From an uncultured Alphaproteobacteria bacterium (lineage in GTDB: Bacteria > Pseudomonadota > Alphaproteobacteria > RF32 > CAG-239), in NCBI GenBank assembly GCA_944391365.1, contig CALXTH010000044.1, forward strand, positions 1 through 6,649: 6,649 bases of DNA, in the 5' to 3' direction. Position 1 is the first letter of the stretch; every line of letters begins with the position of its first letter. The translations under genes and the position numbers were made by a program. Below are positions 1-5,455 of this stretch, piece after piece. The notes under the pieces are model-generated. The model saw nothing but the letters and a program-made list of their open reading frames with translations, did not search any database and was not told where the DNA came from.

Positions 1-291
1 AAAGATGTTGTCCATAGAAAGGCTGAACTCAACCAGATAGCCGGTATAAAACAAAAGGCCGGTGTCTTCGCCCCGTTCATAAATGACGAACAGGCCGAAT
101 AAAAGCGCAATCATGACATAGGCACAACAGATGCGCAGAGTGCTTTTTAATCTTGGTTCCTCGCTGTGGCGGTGGAACACAAATAAATCAAGAAAAAGAA
201 GCGTTATAACAATGGCCCCAAAGCTTGTCCACAGCCATGATGACGACAGGACGGCATGAGGGGCGCTGAAAAAGTTCGTTAAACTTTCCAT
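1..291 (-). CDS. TerC/Alx-family integral membrane protein, N-terminal part
   Basis: The first 97 residues of a membrane protein are visible; the rest lies beyond the window edge. There are three hydrophobic stretches, at about residues 19-39, 54-71 and 78-92. The visible motifs fit the TerC/Alx family: LFVFHR near residue 36, and GYLVEFSLSMDNIF at 84-97, which matches the family pattern GYL-E-SLS-DN-F, with acidic residues E88 and D94 in the membrane. Members of this family are linked to tellurite resistance, pH response and manganese export in other bacteria; the ion handled here is not known. The ATG at 291-289 is chosen because GGGAG lies six bases upstream. The gene follows the nitroreductase on the same strand after 78 bases, with its own candidate promoter at 327-355. 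The family call is fairly sure; the exact role is not. Confidence 0.85.
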   Translation of the reverse strand, partial: MESLTNFFSAPHAVLSSSWLWTSFGAIVITLLFLDLFVFHRHSEEPRLKSTLRICCAYVMIALLFGLFVIYERGEDTGLLFYTGYLVEFSLSMDNIF

Positions 292-299
292 TTTTTCTC

Positions 300-365
300 C
301 CGGTTAAAAAAATTACATTCTTTCCGAAGTTATCATCCGGGAGGGCGGGCGTCAAGTTTAACCGG
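300..365. repeat. 9-bp inverted repeat spanning the leader of the TerC-like gene
   Basis: CCGGTTAAA at 300-308 and TTTAACCGG at 357-365 are perfect inverted copies, 48 bases apart. The arm near the gene overlaps the start of its GGGAG ribosome binding site. The far arm lies upstream of the candidate promoter, so only RNA reading through from the nitroreductase gene would carry both arms. No T-run follows either arm directly, so it does not look like a normal terminator. Confidence 0.5.
327..355 (-). promoter_or_regulatory. Candidate sigma-70 promoter for the TerC-like gene
   Basis: On the minus strand, TTGACG (355-350) is followed after exactly 17 bases by TAACTT (332-327). The -35 box is strong and the -10 box is weak. 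A transcript would begin near 320 and have a leader of about 30 bases. The position between the nitroreductase stop and the TerC-like start fits an internal or separate promoter. Confidence 0.45.
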
Positions 366-369
366 CAAA

Positions 370-969
370 TTAGCCATAGATTTTTATGCGGTCTTTCAGA
401 GGCAGGAAATCTTTGGTCTCAGGGGAGCGGGTGATGTTGCCGAAGGGCATTTGGGCGATTAATTTCCAACTGTCGGGGATTTTCCATTCTTTGGCGGTGA
501 ATGTATCAACCAGCGGAGAATAATGTTGAAGAGAGGCGCCGATTTGGTGTTCGGCAAAAATACACCAGACGGCAAACTGCAGGATGGCGCTGCCTTGTTC
601 CGACCAGATGGGGAAATTGTCTTTGTAAAGCGGGAATTGTTTTTGCAGTGCGGTGATGGTTTCCTGTTCTTCAAAGAACAAAATTGTTCCGAATCCGGCT
701 GCAAAAGAGGCGATTTTGTTTTGGGTGGCGGCGAATCTGTCCGGCGGGGTGACTTTTTGCAGCTCGCTCAGGGTCAGGTTCCAGAATTTTTGATGATCGT
801 TTCCAAACAGGATAACGGTGCGGGCGGTTTGGGAATTGAATGCCGTCGGTGTATATTTGACGGCATGAGAAACAAGAGCCGAGATATCTTTTTTGCTCAG
901 CTCCGGCGTGTTGCCGATAAAATAGTTGGAGCGTCTGGTTTCAAGCAGTTTGGCAAAGTTTGAGGTCAT
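370..969 (-). CDS. Nitroreductase family protein, Frm2/Hbn1 type
   Basis: This 199-residue protein is a cytoplasmic FMN-dependent nitroreductase-like oxidoreductase, expected to reduce nitro compounds or related electron acceptors with NAD(P)H. Motifs seen are RRS at residues 12-14 (FMN phosphate contact in the family), TAFNSQTAR at 42-50 (FMN-binding NSQ), a long helical middle, GASLQHYSP at 144-152 and AQMPFG at 172-177. The last two are typical of the short branch that includes yeast Frm2 and Hbn1, and the length also fits that branch. The start ATG at 969 has GGAAGG upstream, inside the 15-base gap after the MarC-like gene. It is the last gene of the three-gene minus-strand run, so it is probably co-transcribed with marC-like and arsC-like genes. 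The natural substrate cannot be read from sequence; members of this branch have been linked to lipid signalling and oxidative stress. Confidence 0.9.
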   Translation of the reverse strand: MTSNFAKLLETRRSNYFIGNTPELSKKDISALVSHAVKYTPTAFNSQTARTVILFGNDHQKFWNLTLSELQKVTPPDRFAATQNKIASFAAGFGTILFFEEQETITALQKQFPLYKDNFPIWSEQGSAILQFAVWCIFAEHQIGASLQHYSPLVDTFTAKEWKIPDSWKLIAQMPFGNITRSPETKDFLPLKDRIKIYG

Positions 970-984
970 GTTTTTTCCTTCCGG

Positions 985-1593
985 TTAATGCTGTGTCTTC
1001 AAAATATCTTCAATGATAAATGTGATGTTGGTGGTGAACAATTTGACCGAGATGGCAAGCAAAATGATGCCGAAGAATTTTTGCAGCATATAGATACCGC
1101 CGGCGCCGAGCAGGCGTTCAAGATGTTTGGTCAGCCGCAGGACGCCGTAGATGACGAGGCAGTTGAGCAGAATTGCCGCCAGGATGTTTATTCCGGCGTA
1201 TTGTGAGCGGATGGAAAGCATGGTGGTCAGTGCACCGGCGCCGGCAATCAACGGAAAAACCATCGGGAAAAAGCTGCTGTCTTTGGGCGACTCTTCAGTG
1301 CTTTTGAAAATTTCGATGTCCAGAATCATTTCAAGCGCCATGACGAAAATAATCAGAGAGCCGGCCACCGCAAAAGATGAAATGTCAACATGGAAAAGTT
1401 TCAGAAAAGCATCTCCGACAAAGAAAAAGATGATGAACATGATGAATGCCAGAAAGGCTGTTTTTTGCGGGATGATGATTTTTCCCCGGCGGCGGAGTTT
1501 TAAGATAATCGGAATTGAGCCCGGCATATCGATAATTGCGAAGAGAATAACGAAAGCACTGATGAATTCCTGAAAATTAAATGTTCCGAACAT
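985..1593 (-). CDS. MarC family integral membrane protein
   Basis: This 202-residue protein has six predicted membrane helices, at roughly residues 10-31, 46-67, 72-93, 108-128, 134-154 and 168-187, which matches the size and topology of the MarC (UPF0056) family. The family signatures are present: IDMPGSIPI at 21-29 in the first helix, and FPLIAGAGA at 113-121, the family's P-x-x-aGPG motif with alanine in place of the second proline. The role of MarC proteins is unsettled; early links to multiple antibiotic resistance were not upheld, and an inner-membrane transporter-like role is only inferred. AGGA lies eight bases before the ATG at 1593. The gene sits between the arsC-like and nitroreductase genes with 15-base gaps on both sides, so one transcript is likely. 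Confidence 0.9.
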   Translation of the reverse strand: MFGTFNFQEFISAFVILFAIIDMPGSIPIILKLRRRGKIIIPQKTAFLAFIMFIIFFFVGDAFLKLFHVDISSFAVAGSLIIFVMALEMILDIEIFKSTEESPKDSSFFPMVFPLIAGAGALTTMLSIRSQYAGINILAAILLNCLVIYGVLRLTKHLERLLGAGGIYMLQKFFGIILLAISVKLFTTNITFIIEDILKTQH

Positions 1594-1608
1594 GATGTTT
1601 TTCCTGAA

Positions 1609-1971
1609 TTAACGTTTGAGCAAAATTTCCCATTCCTGCGGGCGAAAACCGGTGAGGACAATATCCGTTCCGATGAGCAGCGGGCGTTTGACCAGCATAC
1701 CGTTTGAGGCAAGGAGGCGTAATTGGGCTGCATCGTCCATATCGGGGAGTTTGTCTTTGAGGTTCAGATTTTTGTAAACGAGGCCGCTGGTATTGAAAAA
1801 TTTTTTCAGCGGCAGGCGGCTTTGGCTGCTCCATTGTTTCAGCTCTGCTTCTGTCGGCGGATTTTCAACAATATGGCGGGCTTTGAAAGCGATTTGGTGT
1901 TCCTCAAGCCATTTTTTGGCCTTTTGGCAGGTGGAACATTTGGGATATTCGATAAAAAGATATTCTGTCAT
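1609..1971 (-). CDS. ArsC/Spx-family thioredoxin-fold protein
   Basis: This 120-residue protein belongs to the arsenate reductase/Spx/YffB superfamily. The N-terminal strand is followed by YPKCSTCQKAKKWL, with a CXXC pair at residues 12 and 15 in the position of the ArsC catalytic cysteine. The segment FFNTSGLVYKNLNLKD in the middle and VKRPLLIG near residue 95 correspond to the conserved N-T-S-G-x-x-Y and RP-x-I segments of the family. The CXXC pair resembles Spx/MgsR more than classic arsenate reductases, which usually have a single catalytic cysteine there. A reductase acting on arsenate, a thiol-disulfide enzyme and an Spx-like regulator are all possible. The ATG at 1971 is preferred over the TTG six bases upstream, because AAGGA lies six bases before this ATG and directly abuts that TTG. 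It is the first gene of the minus-strand run. Confidence 0.85.
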   Translation of the reverse strand: MTEYLFIEYPKCSTCQKAKKWLEEHQIAFKARHIVENPPTEAELKQWSSQSRLPLKKFFNTSGLVYKNLNLKDKLPDMDDAAQLRLLASNGMLVKRPLLIGTDIVLTGFRPQEWEILLKR

Positions 1972-2053
1972 AAGCAATCCTTAAGGTTTATTTATGAAAT
2001 ATAAACTATATATAAGCTAAAATAACCAAAGAAATGTTAATAACGGGGGCGGA
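1972..2053. promoter_or_regulatory. Divergent AT-rich promoter region
   Basis: This 82-base spacer separates the divergent arsC-like (minus) and ROK kinase (plus) genes, so it should hold both promoters. It has several TATA-like hexamers around 2000-2016. One minus-strand reading pairs a weak TTCTTT with TATAGT at 17-base spacing; no plus-strand pair is convincing. GTTTAT (1986-1991) and ATAAAC (2001-2006) form a short inverted repeat that could be an operator. Exact boxes are not assigned. Confidence 0.4.
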
Positions 2054-2947
2054 ATGTCTGATTTAAAATTTTTGGCTCTTGATATCGGCGGAACAAAAAT
2101 CGCTTATGCGCTTATTGATGAGCATGGAAAAGTTTTGGAGCCGGGCGGAAAGGTTTTTACGCCGAAAACGGTACAGGGAATTTTTGACAAGCTGAAAGAA
2201 ATTGCTGGGGTTTATGACAAGGGGATTGACGGTATAGCCATTGCCACCGCCGGGGAGGTTGATCCGCAGAACACGCGCATTGCCGCCTCTGTCGGTAATT
2301 TACCGGCCGGGTATCGGGATATGGCTTTTAACCGGATTTCGACCAAGCCGGTTTATGTTGAAAATGATGCCAATGCCGCGATGTGGGGTGAATTGCATAT
2401 CGGGGCGGCCAAAGGCTGCCGGCATGCGATGCTGGTGGCAATCGGCACCGGAGTCGGGGTGGCCTTTGTTGTTGATGGTAAGCTGCTGAGAGGAAAAACG
2501 GGTTGTGCCGGTGAAGCGCATTTTCCGGTGAATCGCGGTCATAAACGCAAGTGTACCTGCGGTTTGTATGACTGTTATGAGGTTTATGCCTCGGGGACGG
2601 CTTTGGGGCTTGATGCCAAGGAGGTTTATGCGGATGAAAACGCAGACAGTCATACGGTGATTCAGGGAATGGAGCGCGGCGATAAACTGGCGGTCAAGGT
2701 TTTTGAGCGTTGGGAAAAGGATGTTCTTGACGGAATTGTCGGAATGGTGAATCTGTTTGATCCGGAAGTGGTGATTCTCTTTGGCTCTCTGACGGAATTT
2801 ATGAATTTTGAAAAACTTGAAAATGACGTGAATAGGTCTGTTTTCGGCGGGCCGGTTGTTCTTAAACGGGCAATGCTGGAAAATAATGCGGCGATGATCG
2901 GGGCGACGATTGCGGCGGCTCAGAAAATGAAAGGAAGAAAAGCATGA
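2054..2947 (+). CDS. ROK-family sugar kinase (glucokinase-like)
   Basis: This 297-residue cytoplasmic protein has the full set of ROK kinase motifs: the phosphate-binding DIGGTK at residues 10-15, ENDANAA at 103-109 with catalytic D105, and GTGVG at 131-135. The sugar and zinc region begins GEAHF at 153-157 (H156), followed by a CXCGXXXC cluster with C167, C169 and C174 and E176. The usual ROK consensus is CXCGXXGCXE; here the second glycine is aspartate (LYDC), while all metal ligands are kept. It should phosphorylate a hexose such as glucose, N-acetylglucosamine or N-acetylmannosamine using ATP; the sugar cannot be named from sequence. No N-terminal DNA-binding domain is present, so it is the kinase and not the repressor branch. 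A GGGGG run lies just before the ATG. Its stop overlaps the next start (ATGA), showing translational coupling. Confidence 0.92.
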   Translation: MSDLKFLALDIGGTKIAYALIDEHGKVLEPGGKVFTPKTVQGIFDKLKEIAGVYDKGIDGIAIATAGEVDPQNTRIAASVGNLPAGYRDMAFNRISTKPVYVENDANAAMWGELHIGAAKGCRHAMLVAIGTGVGVAFVVDGKLLRGKTGCAGEAHFPVNRGHKRKCTCGLYDCYEVYASGTALGLDAKEVYADENADSHTVIQGMERGDKLAVKVFERWEKDVLDGIVGMVNLFDPEVVILFGSLTEFMNFEKLENDVNRSVFGGPVVLKRAMLENNAAMIGATIAAAQKMKGRKA

Positions 2948-3240
2948 GAAATATTGATGGTTTGTTTTCCTGGCTGTTGTTGGCGGGAATCGGAGCGGCG
3001 GCGATTGTTTTTTCAGTCTATGTTTTTGCTTTTTTGTTGCCGTTTGTTTTGTTGTTTCTGGGGGTGAGCGTTTTGGCGAATCTTGCCCGTTATTGGTATG
3101 CCCGTTATCATGTCAAAAAACGGGTGGAGAGTTTTTCACGGCAAGGCCGTTCCCGTCAGCGTCCGGAATCTGCGGGTACGGTCATTGATGTTGAGTATGA
3201 AGTTGTTGATGATGGTTACAAATCAAAAAGGTCCGAATAA
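2944..3240 (+). CDS. Small two-helix membrane protein of unknown function
   Basis: I do not recognise this 98-residue protein. Residues 7-48 form a strongly hydrophobic helical hairpin with no clear cleavage site, then a basic segment at 54-73 (KKR, RQGRSRQR) and an acidic stretch at 82-90 (DVEYEVVDD). By the positive-inside rule, the soluble tail is probably cytoplasmic. The start shares ATGA with the kinase stop, so the two are probably translated together, and a kinase-linked membrane role is possible but unproven. GGAAG before the ATG lies inside the kinase gene. The last 25 bases overlap the convergent outer-membrane protein gene. It is likely a real gene because of the coupling and its coherent domain layout. 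Confidence 0.8.
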   Translation: MRNIDGLFSWLLLAGIGAAAIVFSVYVFAFLLPFVLLFLGVSVLANLARYWYARYHVKKRVESFSRQGRSRQRPESAGTVIDVEYEVVDDGYKSKRSE

Positions 3241-4082
3241 GCGAGCGATAAGCCGATCATGAAGTTGCTGCCGGCGTCTTTGGCTTCACGTGAGTGTGCG
3301 CGGGTATAGGAGACAAATGGGGCAAGGCTTAAAGTGTCGTTTAATTTAACATCCATGCGGGATGTTATTTGAAAGTCATATTTGAAGTCGGTTCCTTCGT
3401 AATGGCTGTAAGTTACATAATCACGGAAGTAGCCTTCAATTTGAAATTTGACGCCGTCACGCAGCGGGTATTCATATATTCCGCCGATTTCCCAGGCCAA
3501 TTTGTTATTGGCTTGGGCGTAGGTCAGGTCTGATTCAACGACGGCGGCAATGTATAGTTCTTTAGTGTATTGTCCGTTGAAGAGTTTGATACCGCTTTTG
3601 CCGCGAAAGATTTTGCGACGGGGCGCGTCTTCGTTGTTTGTGAATTCCGTGTCATAGCTTCCTGATGCAAACGGGCCGAGGTCTGCTTCTTCATAAGTCC
3701 AAATTTTATGAGTGTAGTCAGTGGTGAGAAGAATCTGGTCAGAGTTTTCACTGGAGGTACTTTCTCCTTCGGCCGGGCGCAGTGTGGTTTTGCCATATTT
3801 CATGAGCAGGCTGTTGCTCCAGAGAGAGGCGGCTGTTTCGCGCTCAAGGGCAAAGTCAAAAACCCCTTTGATGACGGTTTCGCTGTCGGCATTAAGTTGC
3901 GTGGAGGGAGAATCTTTATATTGTTCGGCGTTGCTGACTTCGGTGCCGGAGATTTCCAATGCAACCCGTTTGAAGTTTGCACGCCATGAAATATCATCTT
4001 TTACGGCAGGCTGCCGTTCTGCTGCTTCGGCGGAGACTGCCAACATCAGGGTAAGGGCGGAGATCAGGCTGATTTGTTTCAT
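3216..4082 (-). CDS. Predicted outer-membrane beta-barrel protein
   Basis: This 288-residue protein starts with a Sec signal peptide: KQ, a hydrophobic core at residues 4-17, and a likely cut after AEA at residue 20. The mature part shows alternating polar and hydrophobic residues in many short strands rich in Tyr, Trp, Phe and Thr, as in an outer-membrane barrel, for example around residues 130-150, 175-225 and 228-286. It ends in LFDL, not the terminal Phe common in barrels. The early part (residues 31-110, with WRANFKRVALEISGTEV) recalls barrel proteins annotated as DUF3078, but I am not sure of that. A strong AAGGAG lies eight bases before the ATG. It stands alone with its own candidate promoter. 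A pore, receptor or structural role is possible; no function is claimed. Confidence 0.8.
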   Translation of the reverse strand: MKQISLISALTLMLAVSAEAAERQPAVKDDISWRANFKRVALEISGTEVSNAEQYKDSPSTQLNADSETVIKGVFDFALERETAASLWSNSLLMKYGKTTLRPAEGESTSSENSDQILLTTDYTHKIWTYEEADLGPFASGSYDTEFTNNEDAPRRKIFRGKSGIKLFNGQYTKELYIAAVVESDLTYAQANNKLAWEIGGIYEYPLRDGVKFQIEGYFRDYVTYSHYEGTDFKYDFQITSRMDVKLNDTLSLAPFVSYTRAHSREAKDAGSNFMIGLSLAYSDLFDL

Positions 4083-4120
4083 GAGATTGGCTCCTTGAGT
4101 TTTTTTTGAGGTGTAATTTG

Positions 4121-4149
4121 TTAGTAGCTTAAACCTTTTAGTTTATCAA
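4121..4149 (-). promoter_or_regulatory. Candidate promoter of the outer-membrane protein gene
   Basis: On the minus strand, TTGATA (4149-4144) is separated by 17 bases from TACTAA (4126-4121), about 40 bases before the start codon. The -35 box is good and the -10 box moderate. The 180-base spacer 4083-4262 also has to hold the promoter of the CPHC protein gene on the plus strand; TATAAA at 4213-4218 may be its -10, but I see no good -35 for it. Confidence 0.4.
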
Positions 4150-4262
4150 GAGGTAATGTCAGAGACGTGCATATCTTGCGGGGATGTTCAGTAAATGTTA
4201 AGGGGTTGCTGTTATAAAAAGATGTTGCTGTATTTTTTTTTGGGCGAAGGAGGTTTGAGATT

Positions 4263-4634
4263 ATGAAAAAGCTGTTTTATTTGCTGATACTGGGTGTCGT
4301 TTTAGCCGGTTGGGGTGCTGTTCAGGAGGGCAGGGCGCAGTTTTTGGATAATGAAATCCGCGGAGACAGAATTTATCTGTTTTATTCCGAGGGATGTCCT
4401 CATTGCCGGGATGCCGAAGCCTATTTGGCCGAAAAGCATCCGGGGCTGCAAATGGAGCGGCTGAGTGTCAGGACCAGACAGGGGTATGATTTGTTTGTCG
4501 CCTGTGTCCGGAAATTTAATCTCGGGTCGCAGGTGGGGACACCGCTGTTTTGCATGGGGGATCATTATCTGATGGGGTGGGCTGATGATTATCCCGAGAA
4601 ATTTGAGGCTTATGCCAAATCGTTTTTGAAGTGA
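4263..4634 (+). CDS. Exported thioredoxin-fold protein with CPHC motif
   Basis: This 123-residue protein has a Sec signal peptide (KK, hydrophobic core at residues 4-20, likely cut after GRA at residue 25), so it should act in the periplasm. The mature part of about 98 residues is a compact thioredoxin/glutaredoxin-like domain: strand RIYLFYSE, then CPHC at residues 45-48 at the start of a helix, and VGTP at 91-94 with the expected cis-proline P94. CPHC is the active-site sequence of DsbA, but the helical insert of DsbA is absent, so this is a minimal-fold thiol-disulfide protein. Two more cysteines, C81 and C97, could form a second disulfide. AAGGAGG lies eight bases before the ATG. It may oxidise, reduce or isomerise disulfides in exported proteins; the direction is not shown. 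Confidence 0.85.
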   Translation: MKKLFYLLILGVVLAGWGAVQEGRAQFLDNEIRGDRIYLFYSEGCPHCRDAEAYLAEKHPGLQMERLSVRTRQGYDLFVACVRKFNLGSQVGTPLFCMGDHYLMGWADDYPEKFEAYAKSFLK

Positions 4635-4647
4635 GAGATAAAAAAAT

Positions 4648-4669
4648 AAACCCCGGGAAACCGGGGTTT
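4648..4669 (-). terminator. Intrinsic terminator after tRNA-Met
   Basis: AAACCCCGG (4648-4656) and CCGGGGTTT (4661-4669) form a perfect 9-bp stem; the loop reads GAAA on the plus strand and TTTC on the minus strand. On the minus strand the stem is followed by TATTTTTTTATC, a good U-run, starting only four bases after the tRNA CCA end. On the plus strand the tail TTTCTG is poor, so it would act only weakly for the CPHC protein gene. Confidence 0.85.
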
Positions 4670-4673
4670 CTGA

Positions 4674-4750
4674 TGGTAGCGAGGGGGGGATTCGAACCCT
4701 CGACACAAGGATTATGATTCCTCTGCTCTAACCAACTGAGCTACCCCGCC
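4674..4750 (-). tRNA. tRNA-Met (anticodon CAT), elongator type
   Basis: A complete 77-base cloverleaf with encoded CCA. The acceptor arm GGCGGGG pairs with CCTCGCT (two G-U pairs, including G1-U72). The D stem is GCTC/GAGC, and the anticodon stem GAGGA/TCCTT encloses loop ATCATAA with anticodon CAT. The T loop is TTCGAAT. It lacks the unpaired first base and the GGG/CCC anticodon stem of initiator tRNA, and does not resemble the lysidine-modified tRNA-Ile(CAT). The T stem GAGGG/CCCCC has one A-C mismatch (positions 50 and 64), inside a run of seven C. A strong promoter lies upstream and a terminator directly downstream, so it is a single transcription unit. Confidence 0.96.
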
Positions 4751-4767
4751 ATCAAAAGTCGCTTATT

Positions 4768-4796
4768 TTAATAATATGCTTTTGAGAGATTGTCAA
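4768..4796 (-). promoter_or_regulatory. Promoter of tRNA-Met
   Basis: On the minus strand, a perfect TTGACA (4796-4791) is followed after 17 bases by TATTAA (4773-4768). Transcription would begin near 4761, about ten bases before the mature tRNA 5' end. Confidence 0.85.
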
Positions 4797-4832
4797 TAAG
4801 TTTTTTCAGTCTTGAAAATTTTTTTGAAAACA

Positions 4833-4853
4833 GGGGCCGTTTGGCGCGACCCC
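4833..4853 (-). terminator. Likely terminator of the cytidylyltransferase-like gene
   Basis: Minus-strand RNA would form a 7-bp stem from GGGGTCG (4853-4847) and CGGCCCC (4839-4833) with a 7-base loop and one U-G pair, followed by TGTTTTC. It lies 21 bases after the stop of the minus-strand gene. The stem pairs less well as plus-strand RNA, which supports use on the minus strand. Confidence 0.65.
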
Positions 4854-4873
4854 AGATAAGAAGTGATGTTTTT

Positions 4874-5308
4874 TTATTCTTCATCCCATCTTTTCAGGAT
4901 GGAGGATGATGAATTGGCTTTGTTTTCCCCTCCGACTCCAAAAGCCAAGTCAACATGGCATTCTTTGCAGACGGCTGTTTCGGGGATGTTGTCTTTGTGG
5001 CGGTCTCCGCCGTTGGCAAAGACAAGGTGGCAGTCAGGGTATTTTGCCCGGACTTTGCGGATGCCGTCGCAGGCGGAGTTGTCATCATCATTGAAGCCGA
5101 GTGCCTCAATGACGCCTTTGAAGTTTTCGCAAATGGTTTTCCTTGTATAAAAATCCTGAAAGTTTTTACCTTTTTTGCGGCGGAGCCAGTCATCGGAATT
5201 TACCAGAACAATGACGCCGTCGCTGGCTGCGGCCGAAGCTTTGATCAGTTCAATGTGGCCTTCGTGAATCGGGTCAAAACCACCGCTGACAATGTAATAG
5301 GTTTTCAT
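4874..5308 (-). CDS. Cytidylyltransferase-like nucleotidyltransferase
   Basis: This 144-residue cytoplasmic protein is a single-domain member of the nucleotidyltransferase superfamily with the HXGH motif. The signature GGFDPIHEGH lies at residues 9-18, with H15 and H18 binding the nucleotide phosphates. NSDDWL follows at 37-42, GGDR at 100-103, and SSSSILKRW at 133-141 stands in the place of the family's ISTT motif. Relatives include glycerol-3-phosphate cytidylyltransferase and the adenylyltransferase domain of HldE, which activate a phosphorylated sugar or alcohol for envelope polymers. The FANGGDR and C-terminal SSS segments suggest a separate uncharacterised branch, so the substrate is open. 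GAGAGGG lies just before the ATG at 5308. It is a single gene between tRNA-Met and a non-coding spacer, with a candidate promoter at 5367-5395 and a terminator at 4833-4853. Confidence 0.88.
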   Translation of the reverse strand: MKTYYIVSGGFDPIHEGHIELIKASAAASDGVIVLVNSDDWLRRKKGKNFQDFYTRKTICENFKGVIEALGFNDDDNSACDGIRKVRAKYPDCHLVFANGGDRHKDNIPETAVCKECHVDLAFGVGGENKANSSSSILKRWDEE

Positions 5309-5366
5309 TCTTCCCTCTCTGAAAAAAAGTTAATGCAGGAGGATAATTCCCGCAGGGTATGGATTG

Positions 5367-5395
5367 ATGTTAGGAGATATTTATTCTGTTGACAA
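5367..5395 (-). promoter_or_regulatory. Candidate promoter of the cytidylyltransferase-like gene
   Basis: On the minus strand, TTGTCA (5395-5390) and TAACAT (5372-5367) are 17 bases apart, about 60 bases before the start codon. The same bases read on the plus strand give TTGACA, so the box is nearly symmetric in function. Confidence 0.45.
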
Positions 5396-5433
5396 GCTTG
5401 AAAGGTTTTTGGTGTGTACAAAGGGTGTTGACA
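5387..5433 (+). repeat. TGTTGACA direct repeat
   Basis: TGTTGACA occurs at 5387-5394 and again at 5426-5433, 39 bases apart, in the non-coding spacer between two minus-strand genes. Each copy contains a perfect plus-strand -35 hexamer. They could be two plus-strand -35 boxes, a pair of regulator sites, or chance. Confidence 0.5.
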
Positions 5434-5455
5434 TCTGTTCAGATGAGGGTAATAA
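5428..5455 (+). promoter_or_regulatory. Candidate plus-strand promoter with internal palindrome
   Basis: TTGACA (5428-5433) and TAATAA (5450-5455) are 16 bases apart. The spacer holds a perfect palindrome, CATCTG-TT-CAGATG (5432-5445), which could be an operator. Transcription would start near 5462, inside the terminator stem, so this pair would make little RNA; the upstream TTGACA at 5389-5394, with a weak -10 near 5413-5418, would instead give an RNA of about 65 bases ending at the terminator. Confidence 0.3.

Noticed and set aside
292..369. yybP-ykoY manganese riboswitch, known before some TerC/Alx-family genes
   Set aside because: The 78-base leader is too short and lacks the conserved GGGGAGUA-type core.
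523..963. Plus-strand frame of 146 codons
   Set aside because: It lies wholly antisense to the nitroreductase gene, which has full family motifs and a ribosome binding site.
4302..4706. Minus-strand frame of 134 codons
   Set aside because: It begins inside tRNA-Met, crosses the terminator and lies antisense to the signal-peptide CPHC gene.
4674..4750. tRNA-Ile with modified CAT anticodon, or initiator tRNA-Met
   Set aside because: The acceptor and anticodon stems match elongator tRNA-Met; G1-U72 pairs, and the GGG/CCC anticodon stem of the initiator is absent.
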